From NCBI GenBank assembly GCA_019308685.1, contig JAFDHQ010000001.1:1-43896 (forward strand): 43,896 nucleotides of DNA. Direction: 5' to 3'. Every line of letters begins with the position of its first letter. Within the stretch, counting starts at the first letter, position 1. The notes under the pieces are model-generated. The model did no database searches. It saw only the letters and a list, made by a program, of their open reading frames with translations, and was not told where the DNA came from. Below are positions 25,816 through 34,947 of this stretch, piece by piece. A program made the position numbers and the translations under genes. This DNA is from Deltaproteobacteria bacterium. Its GTDB lineage: Bacteria; Desulfobacterota; Desulfobacteria; Desulfobacterales; UBA11574.

Positions 25816-26182
25816 AATCTTACCGTTTCAAAATTTACATAACTTACTGATAGTGCCCATTGTTCTAATTATATATCGTCAGATCAGCCAGAAACTTAAA
25901 ATATAATTGAGTCATATTTCCATAAAGAAATTTGTTTCTGCCTTGAAAATAATAATTCTTGCAATGTGTTACCTTTTAGTTTATTTTTACTGCTGATTTT
26001 AGTCACAGATCGTGTCACTGTGACATATTTCTTACTCACAAATTATGTCACAAAAGCTGATTGGTGGGCTGAAGATAACTTAGAGATAAAAGGGAGATAG
26101 AAAGTGATAAATACCCGTGCGTTTGCCGTAAGTGCATCGCGAAGTCCAAAAGGGAAACATACAATTAAGGAACAATAAAATT
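25816..26182. other. Divergent intergenic region with TGTCAC palindromes
   Basis: This gap lies between the HDOD operon (minus) and hisB (plus). Bases 26001-26052 hold the palindrome TGTCACTGTGACA (26013-26025), a flanking AGTCACAGATC, and half sites ACTCACA (26034-26040) and TGTCACA (26046-26052). This pattern is like an operator of a CRP/FNR-type regulator. It is about 130 bp before hisB and 190 bp before the HDOD gene, so either may be the target. I see no further gene or riboswitch. Confidence 0.5.
26013..26052. promoter_or_regulatory. Candidate operator, TGTCAC/GTGACA palindrome plus half sites
   Basis: A 6-1-6 inverted repeat TGTCAC-T-GTGACA is followed 20 bp later by TGTCACA. The half site resembles the TGTGA/TCACA of the CRP-FNR superfamily, but the spacing is not canonical. 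Confidence 0.45.
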
Positions 26183-26770
26183 ATGGAACGTACTGCTAAA
26201 ATTGAACGCGAAACAAAAGAGACACGAATTACTTTGGAGCTGAATTTAGACGGCAGCGGCAAAGATAAAATATCCACAGGAATCCCTTTTTTTGATCATA
26301 TGCTGACACTTTTTACCGTTCATGGATTTTTTGATCTTTCCATTGTTGCCACCGGAGATATTGATGTTGATTTCCATCACACGATCGAAGATGTGGGTCT
26401 TGTCTTGGGGGATGCTTTTGACAAGGCTCTCGGCGATAGAAAAGGAATAAAACGATTCGGCCATTCTGTTACACCCATGGATGACGCTTTATCTTCCGTT
26501 GCGGTTGATTTGTCTAAACGCCCCTTTCTGGTTTATAATGTTCCCCAAAAAGCTGGTGTGGGAGGGAATAATTTCACGTCTCTTACAAAGGAATTCTTAC
26601 GGGCATTTTCAAACCGGAGCGGAATGAATCTCCATGTGAATGTTCTTTATGGAGAAAATGAACATCATATTCTCGAGTCTATTTTCAAAACTGTGGCAAG
26701 GGCTCTGGATCAGGCAACTTCTTTTGATGATCGCTTAAAGGGCATTCGATCTTCCAAAGGTGTTTTGTAA
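26183..26770 (+). CDS. hisB: Imidazoleglycerol-phosphate dehydratase
   Basis: This is histidine biosynthesis step 6, dehydrating imidazole glycerol phosphate with a di-manganese centre. The 195-aa protein has the metal-binding motifs typical of IGPD: GIPFFDHML, DVDFHHTIEDVGL and ENEHHILESIFK. It is the monofunctional form without the HAD phosphatase. ATG 26183 follows AAGGA; a longer frame from 26132 would start upstream of that site. It is the first gene of a his segment, with a lipoprotein gene 2 bp downstream and hisA after that. The other his genes are not in the window. Confidence 0.95.
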   Translation: MERTAKIERETKETRITLELNLDGSGKDKISTGIPFFDHMLTLFTVHGFFDLSIVATGDIDVDFHHTIEDVGLVLGDAFDKALGDRKGIKRFGHSVTPMDDALSSVAVDLSKRPFLVYNVPQKAGVGGNNFTSLTKEFLRAFSNRSGMNLHVNVLYGENEHHILESIFKTVARALDQATSFDDRLKGIRSSKGVL

Positions 26771-26772
26771 TA

Positions 26773-27489
26773 ATGGTTAAAAACAAATTGAAAAATAAAA
26801 CAGCCGTATGGATTAAATTTTTTCTTTTAACGGTGATACTGTTTTTGCCGGGATGCAGAAACAATATTGTGGTCAAGGAAAATATGCTCCAGAAATCAGG
26901 CGTAGAAAAAATTCTAATTTTTCCCTTTAAAAATATGTCCGCGGTGTATGGTGAAAATATGAATGTCCGTTGTCCGATCTCTGGAAAGGTTTTCATGACA
27001 GGAAAGGTTGCTGAAGATGCAGATAATATGCTCACGGAACAGTTGTTTGTTTTATTGAAGGATCGCAAAGATATTGAGCTGATACCCGCAAGTCAGTCTC
27101 GGGGAGTTGTGTCGGATCTGTTATCAGAGGATAAAAAAAAGTTGTCGGAACGAAATTTGTTGATAGAAACAGGGCGTGCCCTGAAGGCCGATTCAGTATT
27201 GTCAGGGTATATTTTTCGTTTCAGAGAACGTGTGGGAGGCAAATATTCCGTGGATCTGCCAGCCTCTGTGGCATTCAATATCCATCTCATCCGGGTGGCA
27301 GATGGTCATTTATTATGGAGTGATCATTTTGATGAAACTCAACGCCCGTTATCTGAAAACCTTTTTCAACTTGGCTCCTTTTTGCAAAGAAAGGCCAAAT
27401 GGATTACCGCAAATGAGATGGCCGAGTCCGGTCTAAAAAATATTCTTAAAACCTTTCCTGTCTCAAATAAAGCCGAACCAACACAGTAA
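26773..27489 (+). CDS. Outer-membrane-type lipoprotein of unknown function
   Basis: This 238-aa protein has a lysine-rich start, a hydrophobic helix and the lipobox LPGC (Cys at about residue 28), so it is a lipoprotein. The mature part has an IFPFKNMSAVYGENMN segment, TEQLFVLLKDRKDIELIPA, and SVLSGYIFRFRERVGG...VAFNIHLIRVADGHLLWSDHF. This order resembles CsgG/TolB-N-like or LptE-unrelated 'DUF799/DUF4136' lipoproteins that bring a periplasmic alpha/beta fold. I cannot place it more closely. It sits between hisB (2 bp) and hisA (about 90 bp) in the same direction. A role in histidine synthesis is unlikely; co-transcription is probably incidental. Confidence 0.75.
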   Translation: MVKNKLKNKTAVWIKFFLLTVILFLPGCRNNIVVKENMLQKSGVEKILIFPFKNMSAVYGENMNVRCPISGKVFMTGKVAEDADNMLTEQLFVLLKDRKDIELIPASQSRGVVSDLLSEDKKKLSERNLLIETGRALKADSVLSGYIFRFRERVGGKYSVDLPASVAFNIHLIRVADGHLLWSDHFDETQRPLSENLFQLGSFLQRKAKWITANEMAESGLKNILKTFPVSNKAEPTQ

Positions 27490-27575
27490 ACTTATTACCT
27501 GAACTTTTCATGAAAATTAATGAGGATCTTCAGGTATTAACAAAACACGAAACTTCACTAGGAAAATATTTCAGA

Positions 27576-28298
27576 ATGATTATTATCCCTGCGGTTGATA
27601 TAAAAAATGGAAAATGTGTGAGACTTCTTCAGGGGCGTATGGACGAAGAAACGGTATTTTCAGATGATCCTGCAGCCATGGCAAAAAGGTGGGAAGATGA
27701 AGGTGCGGAAATTATCCATGTGATTGATCTTGACGGTGCGGTTGAAAAAAGTCCGCAGAACTTAAATTCCATAAGGAAGATCATAGAGCGTGTCGTTGCG
27801 CATATTCAGGTGGGTGGTGGAATCAGGAATGAAAAAACGGTTGGATTGCTCCTGGATCTTGGGGTTCGAAGGGTCATTATTGGCACTCAAGCGATTCGAA
27901 ACCCGAATTTCGTGAAAGACGCATGCAAGGCATTCCCCGGCCGGATTGTTGTGGGTATCGATGCGCGAAACGGGCTTGTTGCAATTGAGGGATGGACAAA
28001 AACCACAAAAATAAAGGCAGTGGATCTTGCAAAACAGTTTGAGGATTGCGGTGTCGCCGCGATCAATTTTACAGACATTCACAGGGATGGGATGCAGACC
28101 GGTCCAAACATTGATGAAACCCGACGTCTGGCAGAAGCTGTCTCCATTCCTGTGGTTGCTTCCGGCGGTGTTTCAACAATAGAAGACATTAAAAATATAC
28201 TACCGTTAAAAGAAGCTGGGGTTGTGGGAGTTATTACCGGTAGAGCGTTATACAGCGGAAGTCTGAATCTTAAAGAGGCTATTGAAATTGCAAAATAG
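27576..28298 (+). CDS. hisA: Phosphoribosyl-formimino-AICAR-phosphate isomerase
   Basis: This 240-aa TIM-barrel enzyme isomerises ProFAR to PRFAR in histidine synthesis. The start MIIIPAVDIKNGKCVRL holds the catalytic Asp of strand 1. The second catalytic Asp is in the NFTDIHRDGMQTG segment, and the phosphate-binding loops QVGGGIR and ASGGVST are clear. An upstream in-frame ATG (27510) would add 22 unusual residues, so ATG 27576 is preferred, with AGGA about 12 bases before it. The domain is complete and the C-terminus normal. Confidence 0.94.
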   Translation: MIIIPAVDIKNGKCVRLLQGRMDEETVFSDDPAAMAKRWEDEGAEIIHVIDLDGAVEKSPQNLNSIRKIIERVVAHIQVGGGIRNEKTVGLLLDLGVRRVIIGTQAIRNPNFVKDACKAFPGRIVVGIDARNGLVAIEGWTKTTKIKAVDLAKQFEDCGVAAINFTDIHRDGMQTGPNIDETRRLAEAVSIPVVASGGVSTIEDIKNILPLKEAGVVGVITGRALYSGSLNLKEAIEIAK

Positions 28299-28430
28299 CA
28301 GATTTTACCATTAACCCAATATTACATTATCTCGGCCTTCCACCATTCCTTCCGAGGCGTAGGCCCTAAGGGCCGGAGGCTAATTGTGGCGAAGCCCTTA
28401 ACTTGATTGATTAAAATACCAATAAAATTC

Positions 28431-28459
28431 TTGACAAATTTGACTTTAATCATTAAAAT
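28431..28459 (+). promoter_or_regulatory. Sigma-70 promoter of the dnaG-rpoD operon
   Basis: A perfect TTGACA (28431-28436), a 17-bp spacer and TAAAAT (28454-28459) give a start near 28466 and a leader of about 190 nt before dnaG. Confidence 0.65.
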
Positions 28460-28566
28460 TTAGGTTTAATCTTTGAAAACTTTGATTATTACCGCTTAAT
28501 TTTTGATGGAACTTATTTATAGAACAGATACTGATCTTCGATTATTTCAACTTAAGCACATATTAA

Positions 28567-28584
28567 GCACATGCGAACATGTGC
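28567..28584 (+). other. Leader hairpin GCACATG-CGAA-CATGTGC
   Basis: This perfect 7-bp stem with a CGAA tetraloop lies in the dnaG leader. It has no T-run after it, so it is not a terminator; it could be an operator or an RNA stability element. Confidence 0.5.
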
Positions 28585-28658
28585 AAAACTTCATCCCATT
28601 TACGATCCTTCCATTATTGTCAGTTATTCCGGTTTCATAACGATGGGGGTTGGTCTTT

Positions 28659-30506
28659 TTGACAATTTATATTCCTGAAGATAAAGTTTCAGAAATTAAG
28701 AATACCGCTGATATCGTTGAGGTAATTTCGGAAGTTGTGGTTCTGAAAAAGACCGGGAAGAACTATGTTGGCCTATGTCCGTTCCATTCGGAAAAAACCC
28801 CGTCTTTCACCGTTAGCCCGGAAAAACAGATATTCTATTGTTTCGGGTGTGCTGCAGGTGGGAATGTTTTTAGTTTTCTTATGAAACACGACGGCATGTC
28901 TTTTCCTGACGCAGCCAAAATACTTGCCGGACGATATGGAATCAACATCCCGACCACTACAATGTCTCCGGAGCAAAAACGGCGAATGAGCCAAAGGGAA
29001 AGTCTTTTTGCCGCCAACAGACAGGCCATGGAGTTTTTTCGTAAGAAACTTCTTGATGATATTTCGGGAAGACGGGCAATAAAATATCTTAAGAAACGGG
29101 GGATAAACAAAGAGATACTCGATAAATTTTATTTAGGATACGCACCCGAAGGGTGGGAAAACCTGTTACGGTTTTTTACAAAAAAGAATATTTCCCTTGA
29201 TCTTGTTGAAAAAGCCGGCCTGATTGTCCCAAGAAAAGAAAAGAGTGGTTTTTATGATCGTTTCAGGGATCGTATCATATTCCCAATCTTTGATTTAAAC
29301 ATGCAGGTGACCGGTTTTGGTGGCCGGGTAATGGATGACTCCCTGCCAAAATACCTCAATTCTCCGGAAACACCCGTATATCATAAAGGCCGTTCCTTAT
29401 ACGGTTTGCACTTGGCAAAAATGAAATGCAGGGAGAATGAAAGGGTCTTCATCGTTGAGGGATATTTTGATCTATTAGCACTTCATCAGCAGGGTCTTCA
29501 AGATTCAGTTGCCACTTTAGGTACGTCCCTTACCGCCGAACATGCTCAACTTCTAAAAGGTTTTATCGGTAAAGATGGCAGGGTAATACTGGTATTTGAC
29601 TCGGACGATGCCGGTATCAAGGCCTCTCAAAAAAGCATAGAAGTATTTGACAAAGCATATATTAATGCTCAAATTCTTATTTTACCGGATGGATATGATC
29701 CGGACTCATATATATCCGAATTCGGGGTTGAAGCCTTTTTGGATCTCGTTTCAAAAGCGAAGGATATCATTCCCTTTCTCATGGATTCTGCCGTAAAAAA
29801 GCACGGACTTTCCATTGAGGGAAAGATTCGTATAATTTCAGATATGGAAGATGCTCTGTGGTCAATTAGTGATAACATACGAAGATCGTTATATATCAAA
29901 GAACTTGCCGAGTGTATACACATTGATGAATCCGCTGTTCTTGAAAAGATCAGGAAAATATCGGTTCGAAATCGGGATAGAGCAAAAAGGCCAATTCGTG
30001 CAAACACTGATTTGGGACGCGGTCATCGCAAAACAGGTGTTCCGGATAAGGCTCAAGAAAAAGTCTTTCAAGGCAAATGGGATAAGCTGGAGCGCCAGAT
30101 CATATCAATGATGCTTCAATTCCCGCAAATTTTATCCGAAATATATGATCGGAATATACTCGATCTTTTTGAAAATAACGCCTTAAAATCGATCGGCCAG
30201 ACGCTTTTAACGCACAAGGATGACTCGAAATTACAAGTATCCGATATAATTGATTTATTTAAATTAAAAGAGCAAAAAAACATGGTCGCCTCTCTGGCAA
30301 TTGGTGAAAATGTATGGGATCATGAGGCTTGCATTGGCATTATCAACCGATTTGAGTCGATCCGAAAGAAAAATGAAAACAAGCTGTTAGAACAGATAAA
30401 GGCGGCTGAAAAGGACAACGATCTCGACTTGCTCGCAAAATTATTGAATCAAAAGCAAAAAATGGCGCTGTTGAATGAAAAAAAGAAAATGGCGCTGTTG
30501 AAATAA
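28659..30506 (+). CDS. dnaG: DNA primase
   Basis: This enzyme makes RNA primers for the replication fork. The CHC2 zinc finger ([11 protein letters not shown]...YCFGC), the N-terminal core, the TOPRIM domain with EGYFD and DSDDAG, and a C-terminal DnaB-binding region are present; total about 615 aa. The start is a TTG. TTG 28659 gives [14 protein letters not shown], which matches the usual family start, and GGGGG at 28645-28649 is well placed. TTG 28650 would add three residues. The last codons come from a 27-bp tandem duplication (30459-30485, 30486-30512) whose second copy supplies the stop, giving [15 protein letters not shown]. It is transcribed with rpoD, the conserved macromolecular-synthesis order. 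Confidence 0.95.
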   Translation: MTIYIPEDKVSEIKNTADIVEVISEVVVLKKTGKNYVGLCPFHSEKTPSFTVSPEKQIFYCFGCAAGGNVFSFLMKHDGMSFPDAAKILAGRYGINIPTTTMSPEQKRRMSQRESLFAANRQAMEFFRKKLLDDISGRRAIKYLKKRGINKEILDKFYLGYAPEGWENLLRFFTKKNISLDLVEKAGLIVPRKEKSGFYDRFRDRIIFPIFDLNMQVTGFGGRVMDDSLPKYLNSPETPVYHKGRSLYGLHLAKMKCRENERVFIVEGYFDLLALHQQGLQDSVATLGTSLTAEHAQLLKGFIGKDGRVILVFDSDDAGIKASQKSIEVFDKAYINAQILILPDGYDPDSYISEFGVEAFLDLVSKAKDIIPFLMDSAVKKHGLSIEGKIRIISDMEDALWSISDNIRRSLYIKELAECIHIDESAVLEKIRKISVRNRDRAKRPIRANTDLGRGHRKTGVPDKAQEKVFQGKWDKLERQIISMMLQFPQILSEIYDRNILDLFENNALKSIGQTLLTHKDDSKLQVSDIIDLFKLKEQKNMVASLAIGENVWDHEACIGIINRFESIRKKNENKLLEQIKAAEKDNDLDLLAKLLNQKQKMALLNEKKKMALLK

Positions 30507-30512
30507 AAAAAG
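30459..30512. repeat. 27-bp tandem duplication at the end of dnaG
   Basis: Two 27-bp copies differ only at a few bases (GAATGAA against GAAATAA). The change makes the stop codon in copy 2. The unit is in frame, so it lengthens DnaG by nine residues. Confidence 0.85.
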
Positions 30513-30544
30513 AAACGAAGGGAATCTGCAGGAGGCTAAAATCA

Positions 30545-32314
30545 ATGGCAAAAAAATCTGCTAACAAACGGGGAAAAATTAAGAAGATTCCAAAAAAGAC
30601 TCTTGAAAAATTGATTTTCAAAGGGAAACAGCGGGGGTTTTTAACCTATGATGAAATTAATAAGGCGCTTCCAGATGATTTTCTTTCCGAACAGATTGAT
30701 GAAACGCTTATTATGTTTGATGATCATGATATTGAAATAATAGACGAAAAAAAGAACAAGTTGCCGGCCAAAGTAAAAAAGGTCAAGATTTCTGACACTT
30801 CTGTTTCTGATTATGGATCCGTAACCGACCCCGTTAAAATGTATTTGCGTGAGATGGGCTTGGTGACCCTTTTGAGCAGAGAAGGAGAAGTTGTTATTGC
30901 AAAGGAAATAGAAGCCGGTGAACAGGAAATTTTAAAAGCACTGATAGATACGACCATTGGCGTAAAATGCATTTTAGAGCTCGGGCGAAAGATTGAAAAC
31001 GGTGAGTTGCGTCCAAGACGAGTATTAAGGGATGTCAGGGAGATCGAAGAAGGGGATGCATATGTTGAAGAATCGATTCAAATCGAAAATTATTTAAAAA
31101 CCGTACATTTAATTAAAGCTATTGATGATGAAAACACAGCATACAGAAACAAGCTTTTTTCTTCTAATCTGGATCTCGATGAAAAGCGTCGTATAAGAAG
31201 GTGTATCTCTCGCAGGAATAAAAAAATTTTCGACCTACTAAAAGATTGGCGGTTTGAAATAGGAATTTTAGATAAAATCGATAAACTGATCAGGGAGCAA
31301 ATCGAATGGATGGATTCCATGAATCGAATGATCTTGATGTGTTCGGAAACACTTAATGTATCCGTAACAGAGATCCGTTCCAACCTTAAGACCAAGAAAA
31401 AATTTAGTAAATGGCTCAGTTCCCGTAATGAACTATCCAAAGATGAGATTGCTGTATTATATAGAGATCTTAAAAATATTCAGAATCAGCTTGCAGAAAG
31501 GGAATATGCCATCAAGGCAAAAAACAGAACATTAAAAAGAATTGTGTCCAGTATTGAAGAGGGACGATTTAGAGCAAAGCTCGCCAAAAGTGAGTTGACC
31601 AAAGCCAATTTACGCCTGGTGGTCAGTATTGCAAAAAAATATACCAACAGGGGTCTTCAGTTTTTGGATTTGATACAGGAAGGAAATGTGGGTCTTATGA
31701 AAGCCGTCGACAAATTCGAATATCGTCGCGGCTATAAATTCAGTACATATGCCACATGGTGGATAAGACAGGCCATTACAAGGGCCATTGCCGATCAGGC
31801 AAGAACCATTCGGATTCCGGTCCATATGATTGAAACAATTAATAAACTTATCCGTACTTCCAGGTACCTTGTACAGGAACTGGGACGAGAGCCTACGCCT
31901 GAAGAAATAGCGGAAAAAATGGAAATTCCCTTATTCAAAGTGCGTAAGGTTCTAAAGATTGCCAGAGAACCCATATCGCTGGAGACGCCTATTGGTGAGG
32001 AAGAGGACAGCCATCTCGGTGATTTCATAGAAGATAAAAAGTTTATGTTGCCTTCGGATGCTGCTGTGAGTCTGAACCTGGCCGAACAGACGAGAAAGGT
32101 CCTCGCAACATTGACCCCGCGTGAAGAAAAGGTCCTGCGTATGCGGTTCGGCATTGGTGAAAAGGCGGACCATACTCTGGAAGAGGTGGGTCAGGATTTT
32201 GCAGTCACCCGTGAAAGGATCAGACAAATAGAAGCAAAGGCTCTGAGAAAACTTAGGCATCCGACCAGAAGCCGTAAACTTAAAAGTTTTATTGAGAACT
32301 TAGAGCAAACATAG
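30545..32314 (+). CDS. rpoD: Primary sigma factor RpoD (sigma-70)
   Basis: This is the housekeeping sigma factor of RNA polymerase. The 589-aa protein has region 1.1 (about 15-70), region 1.2 ([21 protein letters not shown]), a non-conserved insertion, region 2 ([13 protein letters not shown] to [17 protein letters not shown]), region 3, and region 4 with the -35-binding HTH ([20 protein letters not shown]). AGGAGG is 9 bases before ATG. It is 38 bp downstream of dnaG. Nearby promoters in this window (TTGACA-N17-TAAAAT and similar) fit its expected specificity. Confidence 0.97.
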   Translation: MAKKSANKRGKIKKIPKKTLEKLIFKGKQRGFLTYDEINKALPDDFLSEQIDETLIMFDDHDIEIIDEKKNKLPAKVKKVKISDTSVSDYGSVTDPVKMYLREMGLVTLLSREGEVVIAKEIEAGEQEILKALIDTTIGVKCILELGRKIENGELRPRRVLRDVREIEEGDAYVEESIQIENYLKTVHLIKAIDDENTAYRNKLFSSNLDLDEKRRIRRCISRRNKKIFDLLKDWRFEIGILDKIDKLIREQIEWMDSMNRMILMCSETLNVSVTEIRSNLKTKKKFSKWLSSRNELSKDEIAVLYRDLKNIQNQLAEREYAIKAKNRTLKRIVSSIEEGRFRAKLAKSELTKANLRLVVSIAKKYTNRGLQFLDLIQEGNVGLMKAVDKFEYRRGYKFSTYATWWIRQAITRAIADQARTIRIPVHMIETINKLIRTSRYLVQELGREPTPEEIAEKMEIPLFKVRKVLKIAREPISLETPIGEEEDSHLGDFIEDKKFMLPSDAAVSLNLAEQTRKVLATLTPREEKVLRMRFGIGEKADHTLEEVGQDFAVTRERIRQIEAKALRKLRHPTRSRKLKSFIENLEQT

Positions 32315-32315
32315 C

Positions 32316-32344
32316 TTGACAAAAATATTTTCTGAAGTTAGATA
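32316..32344 (+). promoter_or_regulatory. Promoter of tRNA-Met
   Basis: TTGACA (32316-32321), 17-bp spacer and TAGATA (32339-32344). It begins 2 bp after the rpoD stop, so the tRNA can be made independently of that operon. Confidence 0.55.
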
Positions 32345-32367
32345 TTTCAGTTTTATGTTGCCTTTTG

Positions 32368-32443
32368 GGGCCCATAGCTCAGTTGGCAGAGCCACCGGCT
32401 CATAACCGGTCGGTCCCTGGTTCGATCCCAGGTGGGCCCACCA
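32368..32443 (+). tRNA. tRNA-Met(CAT), elongator type
   Basis: This 76-nt tRNA includes an encoded CCA. The acceptor is GGGCCCA/TGGGCCC, the D arm GCTC...GAGC, the anticodon stem ACCGG/CCGGT with loop CTCATAA, and the T arm CCTGG-TTCGATC-CCAGG. The first base pair is G:C and the three G:C pairs of initiator anticodon stems are absent, so it is not an initiator. The alternative is tRNA-Ile(CAT), with its C34 changed to lysidine; the overall sequence resembles elongator Met more. Confidence 0.9.
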
Positions 32444-32716
32444 TTGTCATTGCGGACTTTTTAGGCCCCTATTTTTCCCTTACGATGATTGAACAATAAA
32501 ATGACATGGTTTTATGTCACTCTTTCGGTATTATTAATATAACTTGCAGGCGAAATATGCAAAAGAATCAAGGCGTGGTTATAACAAATAACCACGCCTT
32601 ATTTGTTGATTAAAAGTTGAACCAAAAATATTGCCACAAAATCATAAAGAAACCATGGATAAATTAATTAACCTTTCTTTGTGCCTTGGTGGTAATGAAA
32701 ATTGTAGGGTGATGTT
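32444..32716. other. Spacer with terminator and an imperfect inverted repeat
   Basis: It contains the terminator at 32570-32600. A fold-back follows (about 32631-32697), in which GCCACAAAATCATAAAGAAA faces TTTCTTTGTGCCTTGGTGGT. A 73-aa frame across this fold-back is not a gene. Confidence 0.45.
32570..32600 (+). terminator. Rho-independent-type hairpin after tRNA-Met
   Basis: A perfect 11-bp stem AAGGCGTGGTT/AACCACGCCTT with a 9-nt loop, followed by ATTTGTTGATT. Confidence 0.65.
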
Positions 32717-33835
32717 ATGGAAGCAAAAATCTTTGATATCATCAAGGCAATGGAGACAATTGCTCCCTACTGGCTTGCAGAAGAATGGGATAATGTCGGA
32801 CTGCAGGTTGGGGAGAAAAACTGGCCAGTTCGATCGATCTGGATTGCTCTAGACCCTGGCCCGGATGTCGTTGATGATGCCTGCAAAAGTGATGTTGACC
32901 TTTTGATTACGCATCACCCTCTTATATTTCATCCGTTAAGTTCTATCAATTTAAATTCGGCCGTCGGCTCGATCATTCAAAAGGCAATACAGCACCGGAT
33001 GGCTATATTTTCAGCTCATACCAACCTTGATAATGCAATGGATGGGTTGAACGATGTACTTGCACGACGGATTGGGATTAAAAACCTGAAAGTGCTCGGG
33101 ACGGTCGGTGCTACGGAAAATTACAAACTGGTGTTGTATGTACCTCTGGCCTATGAACATCAGGTTCTAAATTCGATTTTTGAAACAAAGGCCGGTGAAA
33201 TAGGTTCGTATACGTGCTGTTCGTTCAGAAACAAGGGCACAGGTACCTATAGACCGGGATCTTCATCAAAACCGTTTGCCGGCAAAGTTGGTGAAATCTC
33301 CCATGCCGATGAAATCAGGATCGAAACCGTTGTTCGAAAGAGTGATCTAAATAGCGTTATCGAACATGTCAGGAAAAATCATCCTTATGAGACCATGGCG
33401 TATGATATATACCCACTGAAAGGAAATGAAGACATGCAAGGTGCCGGCCGGATCGGAGATCTTGATGAAAGCACCAAACTGATATCCTTTGCGCGGTCAA
33501 TTAAAGAAAAATTGGGGCTTAACTCAATAAAAATTGCGGGAAATCCTGAATTAAAAGTAAACACAGCAGCTGTCTGTACGGGAAGCGGTTCAAGCCTAAT
33601 GAGTCATTTTATTTCATCCGGGGCCCAGGTTTATATCAGCGGAGATTTGCGGTATCATGATGCCAGAGCTGTAGAAGCCGAAAATCTTGGGCTTATTGAT
33701 ATCGGCCATTTTGCATCGGAACATTTGATCCTTGATGTGCTTGCAGATCGAATTGAAAAGATTTTGTCTAAAAAGGAATTTTATGTGAAAGTTGAGGCAT
33801 ATGGACTTGAAAATGACCCGTTTATGATATTATAA
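32717..33835 (+). CDS. Nif3-like dinuclear metal centre protein
   Basis: This is a 372-aa member of the NIF3/YqfO family (GTP cyclohydrolase I type 2 in older annotation). Metal-site motifs visible: LITHHPLIFHP, AHTNLDNAMDGLND and GHFASEHLILD. The middle insertion of about 110 residues (YKLVLYVPLAYEHQVL... to AYDIYPL) is the PII/CutA-like domain found in the longer YqfO form. Enzymatic activity is uncertain in the family. It is followed by the zinc-ribbon gene and rnpB, a common arrangement near rpoD in this group. ATG 32717 is preceded by a weak GGGTG. Confidence 0.9.
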   Translation: MEAKIFDIIKAMETIAPYWLAEEWDNVGLQVGEKNWPVRSIWIALDPGPDVVDDACKSDVDLLITHHPLIFHPLSSINLNSAVGSIIQKAIQHRMAIFSAHTNLDNAMDGLNDVLARRIGIKNLKVLGTVGATENYKLVLYVPLAYEHQVLNSIFETKAGEIGSYTCCSFRNKGTGTYRPGSSSKPFAGKVGEISHADEIRIETVVRKSDLNSVIEHVRKNHPYETMAYDIYPLKGNEDMQGAGRIGDLDESTKLISFARSIKEKLGLNSIKIAGNPELKVNTAAVCTGSGSSLMSHFISSGAQVYISGDLRYHDARAVEAENLGLIDIGHFASEHLILDVLADRIEKILSKKEFYVKVEAYGLENDPFMIL

Positions 33836-33937
33836 TATTTTAATATTGAACGAGTCGCGTCAACATAATTATTTCATACCCCGAACTTATTGATAACTTA
33901 CATATTCGAGACGTAACTATTATAGGTACTGGACAAC

Positions 33938-34648
33938 ATGAAAGAACAAATTTCTTTGCTTGTTAAGCTGCAGGGAATTGAGACAGAAGCCGGGAGCATC
34001 CAATCAATACTGAATGACACACAGAGTAAACTTGAAGCTTTGGATGCAGGTCTCATGGAGTATGAACGAACCATAGAAGAACAAGAGTCTATTATCGACA
34101 AGTTGAAGAAACAATATAGGGACTATGAATCTGATTTACGAATAAATCTCGACAAGGAAAAAAAGACTCAGGTAAAGCTTAGATCTGTAAAAACAAACAG
34201 AGAGTATCAATCATTATTAAAGCAAATTGAAGAGGAAAAGGCCAAAAATTCCAAAATTGAAGATAAGATGATCGAGTGCCTGGATCTCATGGATGAGACG
34301 GAGAAGATCATCGCAATGAAAAAGGATGAATATTTAAAACTCTCCGATAGCGTAAAAAATGAAAAAGAGATCATTAAGCAAGAATCGAAACAGGGGAGGA
34401 TAACGCTTTCGAAACTTGATGAAGACCGGGAGAAAGTTACCTGTATGATAGACCCGGAATTAATGAAAAAGTACTTAATGATAAAGAAACAAAATTCGGG
34501 CGGACTTGCAGTGGTTCCGGTAAAGAATGCCCTATGTCATGGATGTAATATGAATCTTCCTCCCCAGTTGTATAATGAACTTTTTCTTGGCGATAGCTTA
34601 AAGTTTTGCCCCAATTGTCAGAGGATTATATACTTGAAAAACTCGTAA
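33938..34648 (+). CDS. C4-type zinc-ribbon coiled-coil protein (DUF164/CdsZ family)
   Basis: This 236-aa protein is a long antiparallel coiled coil (about residues 1-185, rich in Glu, Lys and Asp) with a C-terminal zinc ribbon. The four zinc ligands are CHGC (about residue 200) and CPNC (about residue 225), in the order ALCHGCNMNLPP...LKFCPNCQRIIY. CdsZ-type proteins bind nucleic acid or act as RNA/protein scaffolds; the exact role here is unknown. It lies 102 bp after the Nif3-like gene and about 300 bp before RNase P RNA. Confidence 0.85.
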   Translation: MKEQISLLVKLQGIETEAGSIQSILNDTQSKLEALDAGLMEYERTIEEQESIIDKLKKQYRDYESDLRINLDKEKKTQVKLRSVKTNREYQSLLKQIEEEKAKNSKIEDKMIECLDLMDETEKIIAMKKDEYLKLSDSVKNEKEIIKQESKQGRITLSKLDEDREKVTCMIDPELMKKYLMIKKQNSGGLAVVPVKNALCHGCNMNLPPQLYNELFLGDSLKFCPNCQRIIYLKNS

Positions 34649-34714
34649 GTTAATACAGGAAATGTGACATCGTATTTATGAAATCTAAACGCTCGCGGAG
34701 TAAATGAGTTAGTG

Positions 34715-34918
34715 GAAATTCCAAATAACAAATCCCAAATAACAAAAAAATCTCAATGACCAAAAAACAAATGACAAACAGTTGGCTTTGGATCTTATTT
34801 GGACCCTGGTATTTTTTTGAAATTTGGAGCTTGTGCTTGTAGTTTGGAATTTATTTGAGATTTGATGCTTGTGATTTAAATGATTTTTGGCGTTTGGAAT
34901 TTGTGATTTTAAAAATTT
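34715..34918. repeat. CAAA/TTTG fold-back repeat
   Basis: The left half is built of AATTCCAAAT/AACAAATCCC type words on the plus strand, the right half of the complementary TTTGGAATTT words. The two halves make a large imperfect hairpin of about 200 bp. It lies between the zinc-ribbon gene and rnpB. This looks like a miniature fold-back element rather than a gene. Confidence 0.6.
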
Positions 34919-34947
34919 GTGAACGGTTTTACGATGACATATAAATA

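Larger units (their letters stand above)
28299..28649. other. Intergenic region with hairpins and the dnaG promoter
   Basis: After hisA there is a nested hairpin (about 28333-28396, centre GGCCCTAAGGGCC) that may end the his transcript. Then come the strong promoter at 28431-28459, an 11-bp near-tandem TTAAGCACATA, and a perfect 7-bp hairpin with a CGAA loop (28567-28584) in the dnaG leader. Confidence 0.5.

Noticed and set aside
26101-26182. Riboswitch before hisB
   Set aside because: The leader is short and shows no known aptamer pattern or antiterminator pairing.
32368-32443. Initiator tRNA
   Set aside because: First base pair is G:C and the anticodon stem lacks the initiator's three consecutive G:C pairs; the elongator form fits better.
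32631-32852. 73-aa frame before the Nif3-like gene
   Set aside because: It spans an inverted repeat and overlaps the real gene in another frame.
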